64,000 nt of DNA from contig NC_071672.1 in assembly GCF_028554725.1 (NCBI RefSeq), positions 32,570,944-32,634,943 of the forward strand, written 5' to 3'. Under the pieces are notes generated by a model, which did not search any database, was not told the DNA's origin, and saw only the letters and a list, made by a program, of their open reading frames with translations. This DNA is from Zeugodacus cucurbitae (Eukaryota > Arthropoda > Insecta > Diptera > Tephritidae). Position numbers and translations under genes: made by a program. This document shows, in pieces, positions 1-11,066 of this stretch. Every line of letters begins with the position of its first letter. Within the stretch, counting starts at the first letter, position 1.

Positions 1-393
1 TTAGACATCATATATGTATATATATGTATGTATATGTCTATAGTTGTACAATTTTGATTGCAAAATTACAACTTTGTTTTAAAAGCTACTTTTAAAAAAA
101 TCCAAAAATAATAATAATTTATTCAGTCATTAAATAATGCCGGTTAAGCTACACTATTCGTACCTAAAAAATGTTTGGTGATATTTTTTACTACGTTAGT
201 ATACCAGCACTTCTTGCTTTTATCTTTTCGAAAGTTCTGGGTGCTTACGAAGGTGAAAATGTAGAAAATACCCCACCTTTTTTTGTTGAAACCTCAAGTA
301 AATATACGGTGTTAAGGGAAAACATTTTTATTTAGCTTTGTAGCGCTAATACAATGTTACACTATTATTATTAACTACTTCCGTGTAATGCAG
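1..393. other. Intron (or upstream) sequence, nothing recognised
   Basis: This is AT-rich sequence ending in an acceptor (tgtaatgcag) just before the first exon. I see no coding stretch, repeat end or RNA gene in it. Confidence 0.6.
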
Positions 394-564
394 GGTAAGC
401 AATCGCTCAAGGAGCTCATTCAGCAACGTCGTCGTTCTTCAGTTAGAAATCTTCCGACCAAAGAGTCCATTGAAAAAGAAAACTTTTTGGGAGTAGTTTT
501 GAAACCTGTAATAAAAGATCCAAAAGATGAAGAAGGTCCACAGCAAGCACAACAGCTGTTAAAG
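394..564 (+). CDS. bt: Projectin linker exon 1 (PEVK-end)
   Basis: This 171-nt, 57-codon exon is bounded by an acceptor AG at 392-393 and a donor gtaact at 565, phase 0 on both sides, so it could be skipped without changing frame. The peptide starts GKQSLKELIQQRRRSSVR and continues with a charged, proline-containing stretch ending QQAQQLLK. It has no Ig fold. The basic RRRSS run is a candidate basophilic kinase site. The in-frame ATG at 388 lies before the acceptor and is probably not a start. By position and composition it belongs to the elastic/linker region before the second Ig stretch. The boundaries fit the next exon in phase, but isoform use is unknown. Confidence 0.8.
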
Positions 565-577
565 GTAACTGTACAAT

Positions 578-655
578 GAAGCTTTCTCTCACGCGCGTTC
601 TCTCTGCCTCTCTCTCGCACTCTCTATCTTTCTCTTTCTCTCACTCTAATTGTTT
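578..655 (+). repeat. Pyrimidine-rich (CT)n tract in intron
   Basis: A tract of about 75 nt made of ctctct/tctttct runs lies just after the donor of linker exon 1. It is low-complexity. Such tracts can bind polypyrimidine-tract proteins, but nothing here shows that it does. Confidence 0.6.
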
Positions 656-1009
656 CAACTTTCTTGAGCAGCGACATCGTTTCTAAATACTATTTTTCTA
701 CAATCTAGAAGAATTGATTTGTTCTACAATCTTGCTTCAATACAATCAATCTACTTTCTACAATCATTGCCTGGCACTTTAAAGCTGACGCCATTTTATT
801 TTCTTAAAGTTGTCTACTTCTGTAACTTCTACTTTTGGTACAGGCTTTCCCTTTACTTTTCATGCTTATTAGCTGTAATATTCTTAGCGTTCTTCAAAAG
901 TTATTCATGATTTTCTTAGTTGCTACTTTCTTCTGGCAATACTTCTTATCGTTGTCACTTTTTGCATAATTAAAACTCCACATGATTTTACACACTCATA
1001 CTTTTTAAG

Positions 1010-1237
1010 GAAACAATGAAAGAAGGTAAACTGATGGTAGCACCCGATAAAGCGAAAGTTCATTCTTTGAAAAAACCAGAATGTTTACCAACAATTGTGG
1101 ATAACTATGAAGGTCCCGACTTAGAGGTCTATGAAAAAATTGAATTTGAAAGGCAACAAAAGGATAAACCTGAAACAAAAATAACTGCTAAAAAGGTTAT
1201 ACCTGAAGTCCAAGCGCCAGCAGAAGATTCAGTAAAG
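1010..1237 (+). CDS. bt: Projectin PEVK-like exon 2
   Basis: A 228-nt exon of 76 codons, phase 0 at both ends; acceptor ...ctttttaag ends at 1009 and donor gtaagc starts at 1238. The peptide begins ETMKEGKLMVAPDKAK. It is dominated by K, E, P and V, for example KPETKITAKKVIPEVQAPAED at the end, which is the composition expected of the PEVK elastic segment. It contains no globular domain. It follows exon 1 after a 445-nt intron and precedes an 18-kb intron. The ATG at 1016 is inside the exon and need not be a start. The call as coding is supported by open frame plus consensus splice sites and composition; isoform inclusion is inferred. Confidence 0.8.
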
Positions 1238-1788
1238 GTAAGCTCAGTTTCCACACCAAGCTTATTCGCACCCAGTATTATTGAATGAAAAACGTATAAA
1301 GCATGAATTGAAAGAAATGTTACAAATGCTGCATCTAGTAGATGTCTCGGCGTGTTTGACATTATCACTATTTAAAAAAATACATTCAATATTAATATCG
1401 CATAGCTCAATATAATAATTAATAAACCCCAATTACAAAGAAGGGAATAACATTTTGGATAAATTTGATATGACGCGAAATTTATAAGATCATTAAAAAA
1501 CATGACGGCAAGATTCGGGACATAGGAGCAATATTTAGTAAATATTGGGGAATTGTTTTCATTTAAGAGAAGTGTGCGTATATATATAAATACATTGAAA
1601 CGCATATTTTTCTAACAATAATTCCCCCAAGGGCGATAGTTTTGTACAATAAGTTTTTGACCTCCGTGAACTATTTTCGGTGAAACTTCCAAAATCATAA
1701 GAAAATAATAATTATATTGTTTTATTATTAGTAAATACAGAAACCCCGCCTAAGTTGCCCTTCTTAACAAACATTACAAAACTATATA

Positions 1789-3436
1789 CAGTATGTAACA
1801 CAATTGAGCAAACAAAATCACGAATGTCGATTCTTACAAAAAATGTGTATTTAATTTGGGCGAATTGAATTACAGTTTTTTTTAATACATTCTTCAGTTC
1901 GTCTATAATATAAAACAACAAAAGAGTAACAAATTTATTCAGGTTTTATAAGAAGAAAATATAATTTCTCTTGTATGGCACTTGCTCAATTTTGATACAA
2001 TGTAATTTTTACCGCTTTAATATTTAGTATAGCCTCCTTTGGCCGCTATCACCGCTTCAATACGCTTGGGAACGCTGTTGACTAAATCTTCACATTCTTT
2101 TTTAGTGATGGAGTTCCATACTTCTACACATCTAGTAAATAATTCCGCCTTTGTTTTCGGTGGACTGGCATAATTGTATACCCTTTTTTTTAAAACAAAC
2201 CACAGGTTCTCGATAGGATTAATATCGGGACTTTGAGGGGGCCATTCCAAAGTTTCAATTCGTTGACTTTTAAGATACTCCATAGTCTTCTTAGCTTTGT
2301 GCTTGGGGTCGTTGTCTTGCATCAGAACGATTTTGCTACTGTCCAGACCCAATATCTCCAACGAAGAAAAACACCCTTGCCTTAATATATCTATATACAT
2401 ATTCGCGTCCATATTTCCCTCGATTAAAATTAGGTCCCCAACACCACTTTTACAAAAGCCACCCCAAAAGAGGACTTTTCCGCCCCCAAATTTGAGTGTT
2501 GGGATGACATCGCGGCTGGTAATAGTCTTTGATGACTTCTTCCAAACGTAATGTATTCCGTCTGACCCGTGAAAGTTAATCTTGCTTTCGCCTGTCCAAA
2601 ATACATTCGCCCACTGTTCTGGAGTCCAGTTTCGGTGCGCTTTAGCAAATTTTAGACGTAGTTCTTGATGACGTTTAGTAAGCAAAGGTTTTTTAATTTT
2701 GCGCCTGGCTCTAAACCCTAGTTTTTTCAACTCGCGGTGTACAGTCATGCGGGAAACTTGTTTTCCGTAAGTCCTCTCCAGTTCTTTTTGAATCTCAGTA
2801 CCTGATTTTACTGCTCCCGAGGCCACCAGACGGTTGATAGTTCGTCTGTCGTGGTTATTTAAAACGGATCGCCGACCAGATCGATGTTTTAGTACTAATA
2901 TTTCATGACAATTAGCAATATTTTTCACTGACCCAAATGAAATTTCAGCTAAATTTGCAACTTGCCGATATGAGAGCCCTTCATTCAACCATTGAAGCAC
3001 AGATTTTTTAATAGAGTCAGCAATTTTCTTCATTTTTCTAAAAAAAAACACGAAGTTAAACAGCTTCACAAAAAACAATCTTTCTAATTCTACTTACCGT
3101 CTATAAAATGAAAAATACTTCTGGAAACGTTAGTTAATTGATAAATAGACCTACTGGTATTTCAAATATTCGAAAGTTGTTTATTTAGTCTTAGCTATGC
3201 TCACACGCCTGAACTCAACCGATGTTGTAACACAATTGAGCAAATGTGCACGTGACGCAAACCAGATGCCGCCAGAAAAATATTGAGAAATTGTACCGTT
3301 ATATTTCCGCGAAAAAAACTCAACTAGTGTACCTATTCGAATACATATATATTCTTTTCGTAATAAGTTGCGTAGTGCAAAAAAAATTTGAATTGAAGAA
3401 TATTTGATTTTATTTGCTCAATTGTGTTACATACTG
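1789..3436 (-). mobile_element. Tc1-family DNA transposon, complete ends, TA target duplication
   Basis: The element has near-perfect terminal inverted repeats: CAGTATGTAACACAATTGAG at 1789 and its complement ending at 3436, each flanked by TA (1787-1788 and 3437-3438). Total length is 1,648 bp. Extra copies of the terminal motif lie inside in the opposite orientation (about 1982-2003 imperfect; 3229-3247 close match), giving a subterminal repeat structure. One transposase gene fills the interior on the - strand. Presence of both ends, TA sites and an open transposase frame indicates a relatively recent insertion. Confidence 0.92.
2017..3033 (-). CDS. Tc1-type transposase, open frame but first catalytic Asp replaced by Gly
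   Basis: The frame has 338 codons from the methionine of MKKIADSIKKSV, which matches Tc1 transposase length; an upstream in-frame ATG at 3078 gives an unusual hydrophobic leader, so I prefer 3033. The N-terminal third is the paired helix-turn-helix DNA-binding part. The DD34E core is visible: second Asp in QDNDPKH (about residue 240) and Glu in NPIENLW (about residue 275), exactly 34 residues apart. The first Asp, normally in the motif WSDES, is read as WTGES here (residue 148, codon GGC at 2590-2592). Loss of this metal ligand should abolish strand cleavage. The frame is otherwise uninterrupted to the conserved ending GGYTKY. Cut-and-paste transposition would be its family role. Confidence 0.9.
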   Translation of the reverse strand: MKKIADSIKKSVLQWLNEGLSYRQVANLAEISFGSVKNIANCHEILVLKHRSGRRSVLNNHDRRTINRLVASGAVKSGTEIQKELERTYGKQVSRMTVHRELKKLGFRARRKIKKPLLTKRHQELRLKFAKAHRNWTPEQWANVFWTGESKINFHGSDGIHYVWKKSSKTITSRDVIPTLKFGGGKVLFWGGFCKSGVGDLILIEGNMDANMYIDILRQGCFSSLEILGLDSSKIVLMQDNDPKHKAKKTMEYLKSQRIETLEWPPQSPDINPIENLWFVLKKRVYNYASPPKTKAELFTRCVEVWNSITKKECEDLVNSVPKRIEAVIAAKGGYTKY

Positions 3437-3964
3437 TACATACATTTATTGACAATACTCAGCGGATTCAATGTCAAAAAGGGCACTTAAAAGAGGAGAA
3501 TTGCAAACAATTTTGTTCCAACAAAAGGTGAACCAAATTGAATAATGTGCAGATAAAATATCACAATGAACGTACTTCTTAAAATCTTCATTTATAAAAT
3601 GATCCAATATAATAATGCATATTTATAATTAAAATTATATGTTTTGTTACAAAAAGTTCGCCATTTTGCCAACTTTTTTGTTGGTTGGAAAAGTGAAAAA
3701 AATTCTATATTTACTTTATATACGACTTTTTTGTAATATTGTTGTTTAATTCCGCCATTGCTGACTTCTTTTTCAAGTTAATACATTTTTCACTTAGAAT
3801 TTTAAATAATAATTAAGCACTAGCCTTGACTTCAGCTCTTTGTTGGTTTTATTATTTTGTACCACCGTGCAATTTGTAAATTTTTCTTTTGTTTTGCTCG
3901 CGTGTTCACTCAACAGGAACTCAAAACCCAAAAAAGCTGTAAACGACTGTCGTAATCTTGTCTT

Positions 3965-5225
3965 CTATCAATCTTGAATATGGCCTGATTAGCTAGCCGC
4001 TGTCTTTTTATTCGATGAACTATCATTCCATCGTCTACGGTATGCCAAAGGAACATAAATCTTTCGCAAAATCCGTCTCTCAAAAACTTCTAGTGTCGTC
4101 TCATCGGCTGTTGACATCGTCCACTAGTGATGAGCGATATTTCATACCGATGATTTTATCGCTGTGATTGAAAAATAACTTATAGCGACAGTGACTGCTA
4201 GGCTGTAATATCATCACTGGTACTAACTAGTTAACAGAAGTTGTGTGGGGTGATTTTTTGGTGTTCGAGCTAGATATAGTGATTTTGTAATATTAGGTTG
4301 TTCATTGTGAATATATTCATTTGAATAGTATTCAACAGTTGATTTACAAAAATTCTTCAAATGCAAAGTTTGATTTGGTGAATCGCGTGTTAAAATTATA
4401 TCTATGTTATTAATATTATGTAAAATTGCGAAGATGGCTTCTAATAAAAAAATAAGTCAATTGTGTTTTACATATTCATATTACTAAGGCAATTAGTGAT
4501 CGCTGTCGCTATAAAAAACACTGTATCGCCGTCACTCTTTTCACCGATACTGAAAAATCACTACTTCGACCATCACTGTAAAGCAGCGGGAATAATGAGC
4601 GACTTCCAGAGTTCGAGTTTTGGTTGATCGAGAGAGGACTTTACTTTTTACAATTATCTACGCAATCCTGTTGGCAAGAGTTAGGCTGACGATACTGGTG
4701 TTGTTGATGTTGAAAAACGAAATTATCTACAACTTCAATGCTATGACTGTGAACAGTGATGTGAAAGCCAAGTCACGAATGAGCTAACTGTTTGGTTGAT
4801 GACAGGAGATATTTCCTCTTGTCCTCATTCATCACCAGAATTCGCTTCGCTTCATTTTCCTGTTTGGTAGAAGCAGAACTAACGGTGCGGTTTAAGAAGT
4901 CGCTCGATAGTGATTCCCTCTGTCTGTAGCCTCATTTAGTATCAAACGGCACGGAGAGGTCCTTTCCAATTCTAAGTGCGCTTCTGGTATTACCCAACGT
5001 CAGTTTCCATAACCGCATAAGCTGTTCATCAGCTTAAAAATTTAAAGCTGCTGTGTGTCGATCCTCTTTTCACGGGTATTTTCCATGATTTGACGGATGG
5101 TTAATATCTTATCTGGTGTAGATTTCCCAGGTCTAAAAATACACTGACACAAGGTCTAATCACTGAGATTCCGATCGTCGAGCATGCTTTCGTCTAGCCA
5201 TATTCTGCAAAGAAGCTCCGCAGGC
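3965..5225 (-). mobile_element. Old, decayed RTE retrotransposon fragment, split by a MITE
   Basis: Sequence at 3965-4123 and 4578-5225 follows the reverse-transcriptase part of the RTE copies at 5737-8447 and 16051-19247, but with many substitutions and deletions. Shared blocks include tagccgctgtctttttattc and catattctgcaaagaagctc. No frame is open. The two halves are separated by a short element at 4124-4577. This is the oldest-looking RTE copy in the window. Confidence 0.75.
4124..4577. mobile_element. hAT-like MITE inserted in the decayed RTE copy
   Basis: RTE homology stops at ...gacatcgtcca (4123) and resumes at gtaaagcag (4578). The 454 bp between begins ctagtgatgagcgatattt and ends in the approximate complement (cttcgaccatcactg), an imperfect inverted repeat with the core GTGATG. 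It has no coding capacity. The TIR core resembles hAT-type MITEs; an 8-bp target duplication is not evident, so the class is tentative. Confidence 0.5.
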
Positions 5226-5761
5226 AATCCTTTCTTCCTTTCGAGTTCTTGACATTTCAGATGACACTCTATCTAAGAACCATTACAGATCTATGCGTGT
5301 CCTGCTGGCCTACCAGAATAACCTAACCCAACCTTTAATAGAATTAATATCAAGTAAGATAAACAATATTAAGCAAACGTCAAAAGCATTGGACCTGAAA
5401 AAGAAAATTTTAATTGTTTTCTTATTTAAATATACATATGTACCTAGAACAGTTTGATCACAGTTCAATGATTCTATTTAGATCACAGTATCAATAACAG
5501 TTCAGTGACTGTAATTTGATCACAGTACGAGAGCAATCAGCCGGCTTCTTTCTACGCATTGGTGCGTGTTCATTTTCATTCCGATATCATAGATCGGTCG
5601 TATCAGCTCTCTCGGGATGCGGTTTAGTGTCGTTCACAGTTTGCAGTATTTACGGCATAGCTCCATATACATATCTTAAATTATCTTTATCGCATTTCGT
5701 ACACAACAATTTTAAATACCGAGGAATATGACAGTATGTATGTGATTGGCGTTGCAACCGT

Positions 5762-7243
5762 TTAGCCGGTTATAGCCGAATCGACGATAGTGCGCCACCT
5801 GTCTCTCTCCTTCGCAGTTCGGCGCCAGTTGGAGATCCCAAGTGTAACCAGGTCGCTCTCCACCTGGTCCCTCCAACGGAGTGGAGGTCTTCCCCTTCCT
5901 CGGCTTCCTCCGGCGGGTACTGCATCGAACACTTTCAGGGCTGGAGTGTTTTCGTCCATTCGGACAACATGACCTAGCCAGCGTAGCCGCTGTCTTTTTA
6001 TTCGCTGAACTATGTCAATGTCGTCGTATAACTCGTACAGCTCATCGTTCCATCGTCTGCGGTATTCGCCGTTGCCAATGTTCTGAGGACCATAAATCTT
6101 GCGCAAAATTTTCCTCTCGAAAACTCCTAGTGTCGTCTCATCTGTCACCGTCCAAGCTTCTGCACCGTAAAGCAGGACGGGAATGATAAGCGACTTGTAG
6201 AGCTTGATTTTGGTTCGTCGAGAGAGGACTTTACTGTTCAATTGCCTACTCAGTCCAAAGTAGCACCTGTTGGCAAGAGCTATTCTGCGCTGGATTTCGA
6301 GGCTGACATTGTTCGTGTTGTTGATGCTGGTTCCCAGGTATACGAAATTATCTACGACCTCGAAGTTATGACTGTCAACAGTGACGTGGGAGCCAAGACG
6401 CGAATGCGCCGACTGTTTGTTTGATGACAGGAGATATTTCGTCTTGTCCTCATTCACCTCCAGACCCATTCGCTTCGCCTCCTTATCCATGCGGGAAAAA
6501 GCAGAACAAACGGCGCGGTTGTTGCTTCCGATGATATCAATATCATCGGCGTACGCCAGGAGCTGTACACTCTTGTAGAAGATTGTACCTTCTCGGTTTA
6601 GCTCTGCAGCTCTTATAATTTTTTCCAGCATCAGGTTAAAGAAGTCGCACGATAGTGAGTCACCTTGTCTGAAACCTCGTTTGGTATCGAACGGCTCGGA
6701 GAGGTCCTTCCCAATCATGACGGAGCTTTTGGTGTTGCTCAACGTCAATTTACACAGCCGTATTAGTTTTGCGGGGATACCAAATTCAGACATCGCGGCG
6801 TAAAGGCAACTCCTTTTCGTGCTGTCGAAAGCAGCTTTAAAATCGACAAAAAGGTGGTGTGTGTCGATCCTCTTTTCTCGGGTCTTTCCCAAGATTTGGC
6901 GCATGGTGAATATCTGGTCAGTTGTCGATTTTCCAGGTCTAAAGCCACACTGATAAGGTCCAATCAGTTTGTTGACGGTGGGCTTTAGTCTTTCACACAA
7001 TACGCTCGATAGAACTTTGTATGCGATATTTAGGAGGCTGATCCCACGGTAATTGGCGCAGATTGTGGGATCTCCCTTTTTATGGATTGGGCAGAGCACA
7101 CTGAGATTCCAATCGTCAGGCATGCTTTCTTCCGACCATATTCTGCAAAGAAGCTGATGCATGCACCTTATCAGTTCTTCGCCGCCGTATTTGAATAGTT
7201 CTGCCGGTAATCTATCGGCCCCCGCTGCTTTGTTGTTCTTCAA
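5762..7243 (-). pseudogene. RTE copy A reverse transcriptase domain
   Basis: The 493-codon open stretch starts MKNNKAAGADRLPAELFKYG and carries reverse-transcriptase blocks: FRPGKSTTDQIFTM, motif A FVDFKAAFDS, motif B RGFRQGDSLSC and motif C LLAYADDID. The C-terminus (RLRWLGHVVRMDENTPALKV...) is the RTE-type tail domain. It is not an independent gene: the true frame runs on upstream (HEEIRIAITRLKNNKAAGAD), where it is separated from the endonuclease part by a frame change at a G5 run (7310-7314). Two codons are missing relative to copy B near 6137. All blocks look intact, but endonuclease loss makes this copy inactive. Confidence 0.9.
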
Positions 7244-7254
7244 GCGGGTAATTG

Positions 7255-8440
7255 CTATTCGAATTTCTTCATGGTCGGGTAATGGAACATCTGTTCCATC
7301 GTCTCGATTGGGGGATCGGGTTCGCCATCTCCTGGTGTTGTACTCTCACTGCCATTCAGCAGGTCGGAGAAGTGTTCCCTCCATAATCCCAGTATGCCCT
7401 GAACATCGGTTACCAGATTACCACCTTGGTCTCTACATGAGGATGCTCCGGTCTTGAAACCTTCGTTAAGTCGCTTCATTTTTTCATAAAATTTTCGTGC
7501 ATTCCCTCTGTCTGCCAGCTTCTCAAGCTCTTCGTACTCACGCATTTCGGCCTCTTTCTTTTTTTGTCTGCAAATGCGTCTCGCTTCCCTCTTCAGCTCT
7601 CGGTATCTATCCCATCCCGCACGTGTTGTGGTCGTTTGCAATGTTGCGAGGTAGGCAGTCTGTTTTCTCTCCGCTGCGAGACGGCACTCCTCATCGTACC
7701 AGCTTGTTTTTTGTCGTTGCCGAAAACCAATTGTTTCGGCTGCAGCGGTACGCAGTGAGTTTGAGATGCCGTTCCACAGTTCCCTTATACCGAGATGCCG
7801 ATGAGTGCTCTCAGAGAGCAGGAGTGCAAGTCGAGTAGAGTATTTCGTGGCTGTCTGTTGCGATTGCAGCTTTTCGACGTCGAACCTTCCTTGTGTTTGT
7901 TGACGGGCATTCTTTGCTGCACAGAGGCGGGTGCGTATCTTCGCTGCGACCAGATAATGGTCCGAGTCTATATTTGGTCCTCGGAGCGTACGCACGTCTA
8001 AAACACAGGAGACATGTCTTCCGTCTATCACAACGTGATCGATTTGGTTCCGCGTGTTTCGATCAGGAGACAGCCAAGTAGCTTGATGTATTTTCTTATG
8101 CTGGAATCTGGTACTACAGACGACCATATTTCGGGCCCCAGCGAAGTCGATCAGCCTCAGGCCGTTTGGCGATGTTTCGTCATGGAGGCTGAATTTTCCG
8201 ACTGTTGTGCCAAAGACACCTTCTTTACCCACCCTGGCGTTAAAATCACCAAGCACGACTTTTACATCGTGGCGGGGGCAGCGCTCATAGGTGCGTTCTA
8301 GGCGCTCATAGAAAGCATCTTTGGTCACATCGTCCTTCTCTTCCGTTGGGGCGTGGGCGCAAATCAGCGATATTTGGATACTTGGTCTAAAACCGGAAGT
8401 AGTGAGCTGCTTGAACCATGTGGATGAACCATGAACCATT
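7255..8440 (-). pseudogene. RTE copy A endonuclease/linker part, N-terminally deleted
   Basis: The open stretch contains the C-terminal half of an apurinic-type endonuclease: CAHAPTEEKDDVTKD, VVLGDFNARVGKEG and the later DHYLVAAKIRTRL block. A K/R-rich connector follows (RRICRQKKKEAEMREYEELE). The N-terminal catalytic half present in copy B is missing through deletion near 8373. The stop at 7255 is caused by the frame change shared with copy B. Confidence 0.85.
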
Positions 8441-8974
8441 GAACCATGGAATATGACAGTAGACAAAACAAATTGTATTAGGATATTAAATGCCGTTATA
8501 GTTCTCGCAATGCAATTCAGTATTTTACAAAATATTGTTATTTGGTCGCACACGACAGATTTATTTTAAAATATTAAAAGTTTTAGCAATTTTGTAATTT
8601 GAATATTTAATACACAATACGAATTATGTATTACCTAATAAAGAAAATAACAAGAGTACACTATTTTTTAAAGTGTATTTCAACTGGCGGTACAAGATCA
8701 CCACCAGTTTTTTCTCTTAAAGAAACCTGATTTCCTTCAGTTTGTATTTTTTAGCATTATTTCTTCTTAATACATAAATATACAGCACCGAGAAGCGAGT
8801 GTAAGTGTTTTACATTATTCTTTGCTATATTTATAATACATATAAATATTCTGATTTGCATATGTAGGTCTAAGATATGTTTATTTTCAGAGATGTGCTT
8901 ATGTGTGAAAATTACAGGGACCAGTAAAATAGTAATTTTACATGTTTCATCTATACGATGTTTTAGTACTTGGT

Positions 8975-9440
8975 AGCATTTACACGAGTTTTAATAACAG
9001 CAACACAACCCCTCTTTCTAGCACAACTTTTTGTTGTTTTTGGTTTTATCTTTCTTTACGTCTGTCCAAAGGTTTTTAATGGGATTGGGGTTAGGGGATT
9101 GAGCTGGTCAATCCATGACCTCACTACATTATCCTTCTAAAATATCCATTTCAGCGGCATGCTCTCTTCAGCAAATGGTATCATAATATTCTGCATTATA
9201 TCCCCGTATGCAGAGCCCAAACTATGACTATATAACTGTTTTTGTGGTGAAAATGGGGTCTGTTTTAGGGAGGCGTCTCACATACTGACGGGACCTTTTA
9301 TCCTAACCGTATTTTTTGAGAACTGTGGGCATACAAATAATGTTTACGAAGTAGTTTTCTCACTGTAATAACACCGCAGAGCAGGTTCAGTTCGTGCCGA
9401 ATATCCACATCTGACATTGTAACGGACTTACAGCCTTAGC
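8975..9440 (-). mobile_element. Decayed Tc1-like transposon remnant
   Basis: On the - strand, around 9060-9115, the motif DWPAQSP followed by NPIKNLW and a basic tail is readable, a worn version of the Tc1 transposase WPxQSPDLNPIENLW block. The rest is broken by stops and shifts. No terminal repeats could be placed. Confidence 0.6.
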
Positions 9441-9496
9441 TCATCATACGAATAAACATGATATAATTTTGCAAATAATAGAGCAAAATACTAACT

Positions 9497-9756
9497 GTGT
9501 GTGATTGGCGTTCAACCGTTTAGCCGGTTATAGCCGAATCGATGAGAGCGCGCCACTCCTATCTTTCCTATGCAGTTTAGCGCCAGTTGGAGATTCCAAG
9601 TGTAACCAGGTCGCTCTCCACCTGGTCCCTCCAACGGAGTGGAGGCCTTCCCCTTCCCCGGCTTCCTCCGGCGGGTACTGCATCGAGCACTTTCAGAGCT
9701 GGAGTGTTTTCGTCCATTCGGACAACATGACCTAGCCAGCGTAGCCGCTGTCTTTT
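9497..9756 (-). mobile_element. 5'-truncated RTE fragment (copy C)
   Basis: About 260 bp matching the 3' end of the RTE family: on the - strand it reads RLRWLGHVVRMDENTPALKV then AVPAGGSRGRGRPPLRW. Homology stops at ctgtctttttat, where the next repeat begins. Short 5'-truncated copies are normal products of target-primed reverse transcription. Confidence 0.88.
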
Positions 9757-11066
9757 TATACTCTCGCAACCTGTTGCACAGAGTATAATAGTTCTGTTCA
9801 CATAACGGTTGTTTGTGTCACCAAGAAATATAAGAGTTAGATATGGGGTTATATATACATAAATGATCAGGATGAGGAGTAGATTTGAAATCCGGATGTC
9901 TGTCCGTCCGTCCGTCCGTCCGTCTCCCCGTGCAAGCGATAACTTGAGTAAAAATTAAGATATCTTAATGAAACTTGGAACACATGTTCCTTGGCACCCT
10001 GAGGAGGTTGCTTTCTAACGGACGGACGGACGGACTTAATGAAACTTGGAACACATATTCCTTGGCACCCTGAGGAGGTAGCTTTCGAAGATGGGTAAAA
10101 TCAGTCCATTGCCACGCCCACAAAATGGCGAAAACCGAAAACCTATACAGTGTCATAATTAAGCCATAAATAAAGTTATGAAAATTAAATTTGGAACATA
10201 GGATCGCATTAGGGAGGGGCACATTTGGATGTAATTTTTTTGGAAAAGTGGGCGTGACCCCTATAAATAAACAAACCAATAAAACTATATAAACCAAACT
10301 TTGTGCAGTCGTTTCTTTTAGCCGTTTCCTTATACATTCCAAAAATGAAAGAAATCGGATAGTAACCATACATACGCATACAGAGGTTAAGTTGAAATTG
10401 ACTAAAAGTGAGTTAACTCACTAAAGAGAAACGTCAGAAACACCAAATCGAAATCGGTTCAGAACTACGCCTACTTCCCATATAACTCAATTTTGAATTC
10501 TTCTGATTCGTTCACTTTATAACATATGCATTAGGAACAAATGAAGATAGCGAAATAAAACTTTACACAAATATTGTATTTGAGCTGTGGCATCAGTTGT
10601 GGAAAAATCGTCAAAATCGGACTATGACTTTTCAAGGCCCCTGATATAGAACATGAAGAACTCAGTGCCTAAGGGTAATTTTTCACCGAAAATATAGGTA
10701 AATCTCTCAAATATTTTAATGTAATTCATTCCCTCTGAATTTTTTTCTTATAACAGTTTGTCTCTGTACAAAAAATGGTTAAAATCGATTCATAACTTCC
10801 CCCAGATCCCATATACCTAATTATAAGTAATATAAAATTAAGTGACCGTATAGTCTTCGTTATATTGTATCTTGGTGGTGAAAACTAGTGAAATTGGTTT
10901 AGGAATTACCTCAGTCCCCATATATCATTTATGATGATTTTCATTATTCTATTGAACTTTATGCCGAATATATGGGTCGAATTGTGTTATCTTTATAAAA
11001 TTACATCAATGAATTGCGAGAGTATAAAATGTTCGGTTGAACCCGAACTTAGCCTTTCCTTACTTG
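9757..11066. mobile_element. Unclassified 1.3-kb repeat with CTCGCAAC / GCGAGAG ends
   Basis: It begins actctcgcaacctgttgcac and ends near 11020-11066 with tgcgagagtataaaatgttc followed by ccttccttacttgttt, so the ends are short inverted copies. It contains a (CCGT)n microsatellite (9898-9925) and an internal duplication (about 9964-10015 and 10036-10085). A related truncated copy lies at 21465-22306 in opposite orientation, and an end fragment at 44626-44735. No protein is encoded. I recognise it as a dispersed dipteran repeat but cannot name its class. Confidence 0.65.

Larger units (their letters stand above)
5737..8447 (-). mobile_element. RTE-clade non-LTR retrotransposon copy A with 14-bp target duplication
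   Basis: The element reads 5' to 3' on the - strand. It is flanked by the direct repeat ggaatatgacagta at 5723-5736 and 8448-8461, a target-site duplication. Its 3' end is a short (ACAT)n-type tail at 5737-5745. Compared with copy B it lacks about 480 bp of the 5' endonuclease region: the sequence jumps near 8373 from the endonuclease to the 5' leader. It therefore inserted as a unit and is internally deleted. RTE elements copy themselves by target-primed reverse transcription. Confidence 0.93.

Noticed and set aside
388..390. In-frame ATG just before linker exon 1 as a start codon
   Set aside because: It lies before the acceptor AG (392-393) and the following codons continue the PEVK-type linker; it is more simply intronic.
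9898..9925. (CCGT)n run as a CRISPR-like or regulatory repeat
   Set aside because: It is a plain microsatellite, also found as GGAC repeats in the related copy at 22133, so it belongs to the dispersed repeat.
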